NCBI GenBank assembly: GCA_963678675.1
Contig: OY783193.1
Coordinates: forward strand, 9,534,822 to 9,598,821
Direction of reading: 5' to 3'
Source of the DNA: Xiphydria camelus
Taxonomy: Eukaryota > Arthropoda > Insecta > Hymenoptera > Xiphydriidae
DNA: 64,000 nucleotides
The position numbers were made by a program, and so were the translations under genes. The notes beneath the pieces are model-generated. The model saw only the letters and a program-made list of their open reading frames with translations, was not told where the DNA came from and ran no database searches. Shown one piece after another: positions 24,601 through 38,319 of this stretch (positions are counted from its first letter, which is position 1; each line of letters opens with the position of its first letter).

Positions 24601-24999
24601 GATGGTCGAGAATTCGATTCCAGAGATTTCGATTTTTGCGAAAAATCGCATTTTCTGTAAGGTCCCGACCTTACAGAAATTGTCAATTTTTTCGAAAAAT
24701 GAAAATATTCGGAATTGGAATCTCGACCACCCTATCCGATGTATTTTTTTACGCAGATTCCGAAAAGCACGGTTATTTGGTCGAAATCTCAAAGGAAATA
24801 TGAAATAACGCTGATTTTGTGTATAAACAAATTTTTTTTTCCGCAAGAAATCATCGATATCTCGGTGTTCCGTTGAGATTTCCTCAATAAATCTATCATT
24901 TTCGTAATCAGCGCGAAAAAATACATAAGATAGGATGGTCGAGAATTCGATTCCAGAGATTTCGATTTTTGCGAAAAATCGCATTTTCTGTAAGGTCCC
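21670..24999. repeat. 10-mer higher-order repeat, copy 1 (3330 bp)
   Basis: Units 66-75 show: accttacTga; tttcTtcaat; consensus; tttcTtcaat; two acgcAgatt; acgcAgatt with cacgCtta; aaaatAttc; acgcAgatt with cacgCtta; aaaatAttc with acgcAgatt. The next ten units match. Marker pairs 21678/25008, 23773/27103 and 24041/27371 are each 3330 bp apart. Confidence 0.92.
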
Positions 25000-27900
25000 G
25001 ACCTTACTGAAATTGTCAATTTTTTCGAAAAATGAAAATCTTCGGAATTGGAATCTCGACCACCCTATCCGATGTATTTTTTTACGCTGATTCCGAAAAG
25101 CACGGTTATTTGGTCGAAATCTCAAAGGAAATATGAAATAACGCTGATTTTGTGTATAAACAAATTTTTTTTTCCGCAAGAAATCATCGATATCTCGGTG
25201 TTCCGTTGAGATTTCCTCAATAAATCTATCATTTTCGTAATCAGCGCGAAAAAATACATAAGATAGGATGGTCGAGAATTCGATTCCAGAGATTTCGATT
25301 TTTGCGAAAAATCGCATTTTCTGTAAGGTCCCGACCTTACAGAAATTGTCAATTTTTTCGAAAAATGAAAATCTTCGGAATTGGAATCTCGACCACCCTA
25401 TCCGATGTATTTTTTTACGCTGATTCCGAAAAGCACGGTTATTTGGTCGAAATCTCAAAGGAAATATGAAATAACGCTGATTTTGTGTATAAACAAATTT
25501 TTTTTTCCGCAAGAAATCATCGATATCTCGGTGTTCCGTTGAGATTTCTTCAATAAATCTATCATTTTCGTAATCAGCGCGAAAAAATACATAAGATAGG
25601 ATGGTCGAGAATTCGATTCCAGAGATTTCGATTTTTGCGAAAAATCGCATTTTCTGTAAGGTCCCGACCTTACAGAAATTGTCAATTTTTTCGAAAAATG
25701 AAAATCTTCGGAATTGGAATCTCGACCACCCTATCCGATGTATTTTTTTACGCTGATTCCGAAAAGCACGGTTATTTGGTCGAAATCTCAAAGGAAATAT
25801 GAAATAACGCTGATTTTGTGTATAAACAAATTTTTTTTTCCGCAAGAAATCATCGATATCTCGGTGTTCCGTTGAGATTTCCTCAATAAATCTATCATTT
25901 TCGTAATCAGCGCGAAAAAATACATAAGATAGGATGGTCGAGAATTCGATTCCAGAGATTTCGATTTTTGCGAAAAATCGCATTTTCTGTAAGGTCCCGA
26001 CCTTACAGAAATTGTCAATTTTTTCGAAAAATGAAAATCTTCGGAATTGGAATCTCGACCACCCTATCCGATGTATTTTTTTACGCTGATTCCGAAAAGC
26101 ACGGTTATTTGGTCGAAATCTCAAAGGAAATATGAAATAACGCTGATTTTGTGTATAAACAAATTTTTTTTTCCGCAAGAAATCATCGATATCTCGGTGT
26201 TCCGTTGAGATTTCTTCAATAAATCTATCATTTTCGTAATCAGCGCGAAAAAATACATAAGATAGGATGGTCGAGAATTCGATTCCAGAGATTTCGATTT
26301 TTGCGAAAAATCGCATTTTCTGTAAGGTCCCGACCTTACAGAAATTGTCAATTTTTTCGAAAAATGAAAATCTTCGGAATTGGAATCTCGACCACCCTAT
26401 CCGATGTATTTTTTTACGCAGATTCCGAAAAGCACGGTTATTTGGTCGAAATCTCAAAGGAAATATGAAATAACGCTGATTTTGTGTATAAACAAATTTT
26501 TTTTTCCGCAAGAAATCATCGATATCTCGGTGTTCCGTTGAGATTTCCTCAATAAATCTATCATTTTCGTAATCAGCGCGAAAAAATACATAAGATAGGA
26601 TGGTCGAGAATTCGATTCCAGAGATTTCGATTTTTGCGAAAAATCGCATTTTCTGTAAGGTCCCGACCTTACAGAAATTGTCAATTTTTTCGAAAAATGA
26701 AAATCTTCGGAATTGGAATCTCGACCACCCTATCCGATGTATTTTTTTACGCAGATTCCGAAAAGCACGGTTATTTGGTCGAAATCTCAAAGGAAATATG
26801 AAATAACGCTGATTTTGTGTATAAACAAATTTTTTTTTCCGCAAGAAATCATCGATATCTCGGTGTTCCGTTGAGATTTCCTCAATAAATCTATCATTTT
26901 CGTAATCAGCGCGAAAAAATACATAAGATAGGATGGTCGAGAATTCGATTCCAGAGATTTCGATTTTTGCGAAAAATCGCATTTTCTGTAAGGTCCCGAC
27001 CTTACAGAAATTGTCAATTTTTTCGAAAAATGAAAATCTTCGGAATTGGAATCTCGACCACCCTATCCGATGTATTTTTTTACGCAGATTCCGAAAAGCA
27101 CGCTTATTTGGTCGAAATCTCAAAGGAAATATGAAATAACGCTGATTTTGTGTATAAACAAATTTTTTTTTCCGCAAGAAATCATCGATATCTCGGTGTT
27201 CCGTTGAGATTTCCTCAATAAATCTATCATTTTCGTAATCAGCGCGAAAAAATACATAAGATAGGATGGTCGAGAATTCGATTCCAGAGATTTCGATTTT
27301 TGCGAAAAATCGCATTTTCTGTAAGGTCCCGACCTTACAGAAATTGTCAATTTTTTCGAAAAATGAAAATATTCGGAATTGGAATCTCGACCACCCTATC
27401 CGATGTATTTTTTTACGCTGATTCCGAAAAGCACGGTTATTTGGTCGAAATCTCAAAGGAAATATGAAATAACGCTGATTTTGTGTATAAACAAATTTTT
27501 TTTTCCGCAAGAAATCATCGATATCTCGGTGTTCCGTTGAGATTTCCTCAATAAATCTATCATTTTCGTAATCAGCGCGAAAAAATACATAAGATAGGAT
27601 GGTCGAGAATTCGATTCCAGAGATTTCGATTTTTGCGAAAAATCGCATTTTCTGTAAGGTCCCGACCTTACAGAAATTGTCAATTTTTTCGAAAAATGAA
27701 AATCTTCGGAATTGGAATCTCGACCACCCTATCCGATGTATTTTTTTACGCAGATTCCGAAAAGCACGCTTATTTGGTCGAAATCTCAAAGGAAATATGA
27801 AATAACGCTGATTTTGTGTATAAACAAATTTTTTTTTCCGCAAGAAATCATCGATATCTCGGTGTTCCGTTGAGATTTCCTCAATAAATCTATCATTTTC

Positions 27901-28329
27901 GTAATCAGCGCGAAAAAATACATAAGATAGGATGGTCGAGAATTCGATTCCAGAGATTTCGATTTTTGCGAAAAATCGCATTTTCTGTAAGGTCCCGACC
28001 TTACAGAAATTGTCAATTTTTTCGAAAAATGAAAATATTCGGAATTGGAATCTCGACCACCCTATCCGATGTATTTTTTTACGCAGATTCCGAAAAGCAC
28101 GGTTATTTGGTCGAAATCTCAAAGGAAATATGAAATAACGCTGATTTTGTGTATAAACAAATTTTTTTTTCCGCAAGAAATCATCGATATCTCGGTGTTC
28201 CGTTGAGATTTCCTCAATAAATCTATCATTTTCGTAATCAGCGCGAAAAAATACATAAGATAGGATGGTCGAGAATTCGATTCCAGAGATTTCGATTTTT
28301 GCGAAAAATCGCATTTTCTGTAAGGTCCC
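25000..28329. repeat. 10-mer higher-order repeat, copy 2 (3330 bp)
   Basis: Units 76-85 repeat the order of 21670-24999. The copy starts with the accttacTga variant at 25008, which places the duplication boundary at or just before axis A of unit 66. The following units 86-90 then continue with a shorter period. Confidence 0.92.
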
Positions 28330-29994
28330 GACCTTACAGAAATTGTCAATTTTTTCGAAAAATGAAAATCTTCGGAATTGGAATCTCGACCACCCTATCC
28401 GATGTATTTTTTTACGCAGATTCCGAAAAGCACGGTTATTTGGTCGAAATCTCAAAGGAAATATGAAATAACGCTGATTTTGTGTATAAACAAATTTTTT
28501 TTTCCGCAAGAAATCATCGATATCTCGGTGTTCCGTTGAGATTTCCTCAATAAATCTATCATTTTCGTAATCAGCGCGAAAAAATACATAAGATAGGATG
28601 GTCGAGAATTCGATTCCAGAGATTTCGATTTTTGCGAAAAATCGCATTTTCTGTAAGGTCCCGACCTTACAGAAATTGTCAATTTTTTCGAAAAATGAAA
28701 ATCTTCGGAATTGGAATCTCGACCACCCTATCCGATGTATTTTTTTACGCAGATTCCGAAAAGCACGCTTATTTGGTCGAAATCTCAAAGGAAATATGAA
28801 ATAACGCTGATTTTGTGTATAAACAAATTTTTTTTTCCGCAAGAAATCATCGATATCTCGGTGTTCCGTTGAGATTTCCTCAATAAATCTATCATTTTCG
28901 TAATCAGCGCGAAAAAATACATAAGATAGGATGGTCGAGAATTCGATTCCAGAGATTTCGATTTTTGCGAAAAATCGCATTTTCTGTAAGGTCCCGACCT
29001 TACAGAAATTGTCAATTTTTTCGAAAAATGAAAATATTCGGAATTGGAATCTCGACCACCCTATCCGATGTATTTTTTTACGCTGATTCCGAAAAGCACG
29101 GTTATTTGGTCGAAATCTCAAAGGAAATATGAAATAACGCTGATTTTGTGTATAAACAAATTTTTTTTTCCGCAAGAAATCATCGATATCTCGGTGTTCC
29201 GTTGAGATTTCCTCAATAAATCTATCATTTTCGTAATCAGCGCGAAAAAATACATAAGATAGGATGGTCGAGAATTCGATTCCAGAGATTTCGATTTTTG
29301 CGAAAAATCGCATTTTCTGTAAGGTCCCGACCTTACAGAAATTGTCAATTTTTTCGAAAAATGAAAATCTTCGGAATTGGAATCTCGACCACCCTATCCG
29401 ATGTATTTTTTTACGCAGATTCCGAAAAGCACGCTTATTTGGTCGAAATCTCAAAGGAAATATGAAATAACGCTGATTTTGTGTATAAACAAATTTTTTT
29501 TTCCGCAAGAAATCATCGATATCTCGGTGTTCCGTTGAGATTTCCTCAATAAATCTATCATTTTCGTAATCAGCGCGAAAAAATACATAAGATAGGATGG
29601 TCGAGAATTCGATTCCAGAGATTTCGATTTTTGCGAAAAATCGCATTTTCTGTAAGGTCCCGACCTTACAGAAATTGTCAATTTTTTCGAAAAATGAAAA
29701 TATTCGGAATTGGAATCTCGACCACCCTATCCGATGTATTTTTTTACGCTGATTCCGAAAAGCACGGTTATTTGGTCGAAATCTCAAAGGAAATATGAAA
29801 TAACGCTGATTTTGTGTATAAACAAATTTTTTTTTACGCAAGAAATCATCGATATCTCGGTGTTCCGTTGAGATTTCCTCAATAAATCTATCATTTTCGT
29901 AATCAGCGCGAAAAAATACATAAGATAGGATGGTCGAGAATTCGATTCCAGAGATTTCGATTTTTGCGAAAAATCGCATTTTCTGTAAGGTCCC
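28330..29994. repeat. 5-mer extension (1665 bp) repeating the end of the 10-mer
   Basis: Units 86-89 repeat units 81-84 (acgcAgatt; acgcAgatt with cacgCtta; aaaatAttc; acgcAgatt with cacgCtta). Unit 90 shares aaaatAttc with unit 85 but has acgc and not acgcAgatt. The second half of the 10-mer was therefore copied again with a changed last monomer. Confidence 0.82.
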
Positions 29995-32900
29995 GACCTT
30001 ACAGAAATTGTCAATTTTTTCGAAAAATGAAAATCTTCGGAATTGGAATCTCGACCACCCTATCCGATGTATTTTTTTACGCTGATTCCGAAAAGCACGG
30101 TTATTTGGTCGAAATCTCAAAGGAAATATGAAATAACGCTGATTTTGTGTATAAAAAAATTTTTTTTTCCGCAAGAAATCATCGATATCTCGGTGTTCCG
30201 TTGAGATTTCCTCAATAAATCTATCATTTTCGTAATCAGCGCGAAAAAATACATAAGATAGGATGGTCGAGAATTCGATTCCAGAGATTTCGATTTTTGC
30301 GAAAAATCGCATTTTCTGTAAGGTCCCGACCTTACAGAAATTGTCAATTTTTTCGAAAAATGAAAATCTTCGGAATTGGAATCTCGACCACCCTATCCGA
30401 TGTATTTTTTTACGCTGATTCCGAAAAGCACGGTTATTTGGTCGAAATCTCAAAGGAAATATGAAATAACGCTGATTTTGTGTATAAACAAATTTTTTTT
30501 TCCGCAAGAAATCATCGATATCTCGGTGTTCCGTTGAGATTTCCTCAATAAATCTATCATTTTCGTAATCAGCGCGAAAAAATACATAAGATAGGATGGT
30601 CGAGAATTCGATTCCAGAGATTTCGATTTTTGCGAAAAATCGCATTTTCTGTAAGGTCCCGACCTTACAGAAATTGTCAATTTTTTCGAAAAATGAAAAT
30701 CTTCGGAATTGGAATCTCGACCACCCTATCCGATGTATTTTTTTACGCTGATTCCGAAAAGCACGGTTATTTGGTCGAAATCTCAAAGGAAATATGAAAT
30801 AACGCTGATTTTGTGTATAAACAAATTTTTTTTTCCGCAAGAAATCATCGATATCTCGGTGTTCCGTTGAGATTTCTTCAATAAATCTATCATTTTCGTA
30901 ATCAGCGCGAAAAAATACATAAGATAGGATGGTCGAGAATTCGATTCCAGAGATTTCGATTTTTGCGAAAAATCGCATTTTCTGTAAGGTCCCGACCTTA
31001 CAGAAATTGTCAATTTTTTCGAAAAATGAAAATCTTCGGAATTGGAATCTCGACCACCCTATCCGATGTATTTTTTTACGCTGATTCCGAAAAGCACGGT
31101 TATTTGGTCGAAATCTCAAAGGAAATATGAAATAACGCTGATTTTGTGTATAAACAAATTTTTTTTTCCGCAAGAAATCATCGATATCTCGGTGTTCCGT
31201 TGAGATTTCTTCAATAAATCTATCATTTTCGTAATCAGCGCGAAAAAATACATAAGATAGGATGGTCGAGAATTCGATTCCAGAGATTTCGATTTTTGCG
31301 AAAAATCGCATTTTCTGTAAGGTCCCGACCTTACAGAAATTGTCAATTTTTTCGAAAAATGAAAATCTTCGGAATTGGAATCTCGACCACCCTATCCGAT
31401 GTATTTTTTTACGCTGATTCCGAAAAGCACGGTTATTTGGTCGAAATCTCAAAGGAAATATGAAATAACGCTGATTTTGTGTATAAACAAATTTTTTTTT
31501 CCGCAAGAAATCATCGATATCTCGGTGTTCCGTTGAGATTTCTTCAATAAATCTATCATTTTCGTAATCAGCGCGAAAAAATACATAAGATAGGATGGTC
31601 GAGAATTCGATTCCAGAGATTTCGATTTTTGCGAAAAATCGCATTTTCTGTAAGGTCCCGACCTTACAGAAATTGTCAATTTTTTCGAAAAATGAAAATC
31701 TTCGGAATTGGAATCTCGACCACCCTATCCGATGTATTTTTTTACGCTGATTCCGAAAAGCACGGTTATTTGGTCGAAATCTCAAAGGAAATATGAAATA
31801 ACGCTGATTTTGTGTATAAACAAATTTTTTTTTTCGCAAGAAATCATCGATATCTCGGTGTTCCGTTGAGATTTCCTCAATAAATCTATCATTTTCGTAA
31901 TCAGCGCGAAAAAATACATAAGATAGGATGGTCGAGAATTCGATTCCAGAGATTTCGATTTTTGCGAAAAATCGCATTTTCTGTAAGGTCCCGACCTTAC
32001 AGAAATTGTCAATTTTTTCGAAAAATGAAAATCTTCGGAATTGGAATCTCGACCACCCTATCCGATGTATTTTTTTACGCTGATTCCGAAAAGCACGGTT
32101 ATTTGGTCGAAATCTCAAAGGAAATATGAAATAACGCTGATTTTGTGTATAAACAAATTTTTTTTTTCGCAAGAAATCATCGATATCTCGGTGTTCCGTT
32201 GAGATTTCCTCAATAAATCTATCATTTTCGTAATCAGCGCGAAAAAATACATAAGATAGGATGGTCGAGAATTCGATTCCAGAGATTTCGATTTTTGCGA
32301 AAAATCGCATTTTCTGTAAGGTCCCGACCTTACAGAAATTGTCAATTTTTTCGAAAAATGAAAATCTTCGGAATTGGAATCTCGACCACCCTATCCGATG
32401 TATTTTTTTACGCTGATTCCGAAAAGCACGGTTATTTGGTCGAAATCTCAAAGGAAATATGAAATAACGCTGATTTTGTGTATAAACAAATTTTTTTTTC
32501 CGCAAGAAATCATCGATATCTCGGTGTTCCGTTGAGATTTCCTCAATAAATCTATCATTTTCGTAATCAGCGCGAAAAAATACATAAGATAGGATGGTCG
32601 AGAATTCGATTCCAGAGATTTCGATTTTTGCGAAAAATCGCATTTTCTGTAAGGTCCCGACCTTACAGAAATTGTCAATTTTTTCGAAAAATGAAAATCT
32701 TCGGAATTGGAATCTCGACCACCCTATCCGATGTATTTTTTTACGCAGATTCCGAAAAGCACGGTTATTTGGTCGAAATCTCAAAGGAAATATGAAATAA
32801 CGCTGATTTTGTGTATAAACAAATTTTTTTTTCCGCAAGAAATCATCGATATCTCGGTGTTCCGTTGAGATTTCCTCAATAAATCTATCATTTTCGTAAT

Positions 32901-35900
32901 CAGCGCGAAAAAATACATAAGATAGGATGGTCGAGAATTCGATTCCAGAGATTTCGATTTTTGCGAAAAATCGCATTTTCTGTAAGGTCCCGACCTTACA
33001 GAAATTGTCAATTTTTTCGAAAAATGAAAATCTTCGGAATTGGAATCTCGACCACCCTATCCGATGTATTTTTTTACGCAGATTCCGAAAAGCACGGTTA
33101 TTTGGTCGAAATCTCAAAGGAAATATGAAATAACGCTGATTTTGTGTATAAACAAATTTTTTTTTCCGCAAGAAATCATCGATATCTCGGTGTTCCGTTG
33201 AGATTTCCTCAATAAATCTATCATTTTCGTAATCAGCGCGAAAAAATACATAAGATAGGATGGTCGAGAATTCGATTCCAGAGATTTCGATTTTTGCGAA
33301 AAATCGCATTTTCTGTAAGGTCCCGACCTTACAGAAATTGTCAATTTTTTCGAAAAATGAAAATCTTCGGAATTGGAATCTCGACCACCCTATCCGATGT
33401 ATTTTTTTACGCTGATTCCGAAAAGCACGGTTATTTGGTCGAAATCTCAAAGGAAATATGAAATAACGCTGATTTTGTGTATAAACAAATTTTTTTTTCC
33501 GCAAGAAATCATCGATATCTCGGTGTTCCGTTGAGATTTCCTCAATAAATCTATCATTTTCGTAATCAGCGCGAAAAAATACATAAGATAGGATGGTCGA
33601 GAATTCGATTCCAGAGATTTCGATTTTTGCGAAAAATCGCATTTTCTGTAAGGTCCCGACCTTACAGAAATTGTCAATTTTTTCGAAAAATGAAAATCTT
33701 CGGAATTGGAATCTCGACCACCCTATCCGATGTATTTTTTTACGCAGATTCCGAAAAGCACGGTTATTTGGTCGAAATCTCAAAGGAAATATGAAATAAC
33801 GCTGATTTTGTGTATAAACAAATTTTTTTTTCCGCAAGAAATCATCGATATCTCGGTGTTCCGTTGAGATTTCCTCAATAAATCTATCATTTTCGTAATC
33901 AGCGCGAAAAAATACATAAGATAGGATGGTCGAGAATTCGATTCCAGAGATTTCGATTTTTGCGAAAAATCGCATTTTCTGTAAGGTCCCGACCTTACAG
34001 AAATTGTCAATTTTTTCGAAAAATGAAAATCTTCGGAATTGGAATCTCGACCACCCTATCCGATGTATTTTTTTACGCAGATTCCGAAAAGCACGGTTAT
34101 TTGGTCGAAATCTCAAAGGAAATATGAAATAACGCTGATTTTGTGTATAAACAAATTTTTTTTTCCGCAAGAAATCATCGATATCTCGGTGTTCCGTTGA
34201 GATTTCCTCAATAAATCTATCATTTTCGTAATCAGCGCGAAAAAATACATAAGATAGGATGGTCGAGAATTCGATTCCAGAGATTTCGATTTTTGCGAAA
34301 AATCGCATTTTCTGTAAGGTCCCGACCTTACAGAAATTGTCAATTTTTTCGAAAAATGAAAATCTTCGGAATTGGAATCTCGACCACCCTATCCGATGTA
34401 TTTTTTTACGCAGATTCCGAAAAGCACGCTTATTTGGTCGAAATCTCAAAGGAAATATGAAATAACGCTGATTTTGTGTATAAACAAATTTTTTTTTCCG
34501 CAAGAAATCATCGATATCTCGGTGTTCCGTTGAGATTTCCTCAATAAATCTATCATTTTCGTAATCAGCGCGAAAAAATACATAAGATAGGATGGTCGAG
34601 AATTCGATTCCAGAGATTTCGATTTTTGCGAAAAATCGCATTTTCTGTAAGGTCCCGACCTTACAGAAATTGTCAATTTTTTCGAAAAATGAAAATCTTC
34701 GGAATTGGAATCTCGACCACCCTATCCGATGTATTTTTTTACGCAGATTCCGAAAAGCACGCTTATTTGGTCGAAATCTCAAAGGAAATATGAAATAACG
34801 CTGATTTTGTGTATAAACAAATTTTTTTTTCCGCAAGAAATCATCGATATCTCGGTGTTCCGTTGAGATTTCCTCAATAAATCTATCATTTTCGTAATCA
34901 GCGCGAAAAAATACATAAGATAGGATGGTCGAGAATTCGATTCCAGAGATTTCGATTTTTGCGAAAAATCGCATTTTCTGTAAGGTCCCGACCTTACAGA
35001 AATTGTCAATTTTTTCGAAAAATGAAAATATTCGGAATTGGAATCTCGACCACCCTATCCGATGTATTTTTTTACGCTGATTCCGAAAAGCACGGTTATT
35101 TGGTCGAAATCTCAAAGGAAATATGAAATAACGCTGATTTTGTGTATAAACAAATTTTTTTTTACGCAAGAAATCATCGATATCTCGGTGTTCCGTTGAG
35201 ATTTCCTCAATAAATCTATCATTTTCGTAATCAGCGCGAAAAAATACATAAGATAGGATGGTCGAGAATTCGATTCCAGAGATTTCGATTTTTGCGAAAA
35301 ATCGCATTTTCTGTAAGGTCCCGACCTTACAGAAATTGTCAATTTTTTCGAAAAATGAAAATCTTCGGAATTGGAATCTCGACCACCCTATCCGATGTAT
35401 TTTTTTACGCTGATTCCGAAAAGCACGGTTATTTGGTCGAAATCTCAAAGGAAATATGAAATAACGCTGATTTTGTGTATAAAAAAATTTTTTTTTCCGC
35501 AAGAAATCATCGATATCTCGGTGTTCCGTTGAGATTTCCTCAATAAATCTATCATTTTCGTAATCAGCGCGAAAAAATACATAAGATAGGATGGTCGAGA
35601 ATTCGATTCCAGAGATTTCGATTTTTGCGAAAAATCGCATTTTCTGTAAGGTCCCGACCTTACTGAAATTGTCAATTTTTTCGAAAAATGAAAATCTTCG
35701 GAATTGGAATCTCGACCACCCTATCCGATGTATTTTTTTACGCTGATTCCGAAAAGCACGGTTATTTGGTCGAAATCTCAAAGGAAATATGAAATAACGC
35801 TGATTTTGTGTATAAAAAAATTTTTTTTTCCGCAAGAAATCATCGATATCTCGGTGTTCCGTTGAGATTTCTTCAATAAATCTATCATTTTCGTAATCAG

Positions 35901-38319
35901 CGCGAAAAAATACATAAGATAGGATGGTCGAGAATTCGATTCCAGAGATTTCGATTTTTGCGAAAAATCGCATTTTCTGTAAGGTCCCGACCTTACAGAA
36001 ATTGTCAATTTTTTCGAAAAATGAAAATCTTCGGAATTGGAATCTCGACCACCCTATCCGATGTATTTTTTTACGCTGATTCCGAAAAGCACGGTTATTT
36101 GGTCGAAATCTCAAAGGAAATATGAAATAACGCTGATTTTGTGTATAAACAAATTTTTTTTTCCGCAAGAAATCATCGATATCTCGGTGTTCCGTTGAGA
36201 TTTCCTCAATAAATCTATCATTTTCGTAATCAGCGCGAAAAAATACATAAGATAGGATGGTCGAGAATTCGATTCCAGAGATTTCGATTTTTGCGAAAAA
36301 TCGCATTTTCTGTAAGGTCCCGACCTTACAGAAATTGTCAATTTTTTCGAAAAATGAAAATCTTCGGAATTGGAATCTCGACCACCCTATCCGATGTATT
36401 TTTTTACGCTGATTCCGAAAAGCACGGTTATTTGGTCGAAATCTCAAAGGAAATATGAAATAACGCTGATTTTGTGTATAAACAAATTTTTTTTTCCGCA
36501 AGAAATCATCGATATCTCGGTGTTCCGTTGAGATTTCCTCAATAAATCTATCATTTTCGTAATCAGCGCGAAAAAATACATAAGATAGGATGGTCGAGAA
36601 TTCGATTCCAGAGATTTCGATTTTTGCGAAAAATCGCATTTTCTGTAAGGTCCCGACCTTACAGAAATTGTCAATTTTTTCGAAAAATGAAAATCTTCGG
36701 AATTGGAATCTCGACCACCCTATCCGATGTATTTTTTTACGCTGATTCCGAAAAGCACGGTTATTTGGTCGAAATCTCAAAGGAAATATGAAATAACGCT
36801 GATTTTGTGTATAAAAAAATTTTTTTTTCCGCAAGAAATCATCGATATCTCGGTGTTCCGTTGAGATCTCCTCAATAAATCTATCATTTTCGTAATCAGC
36901 GCGAAAAAATACATAAGATAGGATGGTCGAGAATTCGATTCCAGAGATTTCGATTTTTGCGAAAAATCGCATTTTCTGTAAGGTCCCGACCTTACAGAAA
37001 TTGTCAATTTTTTCGAAAAATGAAAATCTTCGGAATTGGAATCTCGACCACCCTATCCGATGTATTTTTTTACGCTGATTCCGAAAAGCACGGTTATTTG
37101 GTCGAAATCTCAAAGGAAATATGAAATAACGCTGATTTTGTGTATAAAAAAATTTTTTTTTCCGCAAGAAATCATCGATATCTCGGTGTTCCGTTGAGAT
37201 TTCTTCAATAAATCTATCATTTTCGTAATCAGCGCGAAAAAATACATAAGATAGGATGGTCGAGAATTCGATTCCAGAGATTTCGATTTTTGCGAAAAAT
37301 CGCATTTTCTGTAAGGTCCCGACCTTACAGAAATTGTCAATTTTTTCGAAAAATGAAAATCTTCGGAATTGGAATCTCGACCACCCTATCCGATGTATTT
37401 TTTTACGCTGATTCCGAAAAGCACGGTTATTTGGTCGAAATCTCAAAGGAAATATGAAATAACGCTGATTTTGTGTATAAACAAATTTTTTTTTCCGCAA
37501 GAAATCATCGATATCTCGGTGTTCCGTTGAGATTTCCTCAATAAATCTATCATTTTCGTAATCAGCGCGAAAAAATACATAAGATAGGATGGTCGAGAAT
37601 TCGATTCCAGAGATTTCGATTTTTGCGAAAAATCGCATTTTCTGTAAGGTCCCGACCTTACAGAAATTGTCAATTTTTTCGAAAAATGAAAATCTTCGGA
37701 ATTGGAATCTCGACCACCCTATCCGATGTATTTTTTTACGCTGATTCCGAAAAGCACGGTTATTTGGTCGAAATCTCAAAGGAAATATGAAATAACGCTG
37801 ATTTTGTGTATAAACAAATTTTTTTTTCCGCAAGAAATCATCGATATCTCGGTGTTCCGTTGAGATTTCTTCAATAAATCTATCATTTTCGTAATCAGCG
37901 CGAAAAAATACATAAGATAGGATGGTCGAGAATTCGATTCCAGAGATTTCGATTTTTGCGAAAAATCGCATTTTCTGTAAGGTCCCGACCTTACAGAAAT
38001 TGTCAATTTTTTCGAAAAATGAAAATCTTCGGAATTGGAATCTCGACCACCCTATCCGATGTATTTTTTTACGCAGATTCCGAAAAGCACGGTTATTTGG
38101 TCGAAATCTCAAAGGAAATATGAAATAACGCTGATTTTGTGTATAAACAAATTTTTTTTTCCGCAAGAAATCATCGATATCTCGGTGTTCCGTTGAGATT
38201 TCCTCAATAAATCTATCATTTTCGTAATCAGCGCGAAAAAATACATAAGATAGGATGGTCGAGAATTCGATTCCAGAGATTTCGATTTTTGCGAAAAATC
38301 GCATTTTCTGTAAGGTCCC
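29995..38319. repeat. Units 91-115, mixed monomers
   Basis: No clean period over 8.3 kb. Local patterns: three consecutive tttcTtcaat units (93-95) then two tcgc units (96-97); a run rich in acgcAgatt (units 99, 100, 102-105) ending in two cacgCtta units and an aaaatAttc/acgc unit; and an ataaaAaaa pair (second member also tttcTtcaat) followed by consensus, seen twice 1332 bp apart (units 107-109 and 111-113). Unit 111 has a private gagatCtcc change at 36867. Confidence 0.75.
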
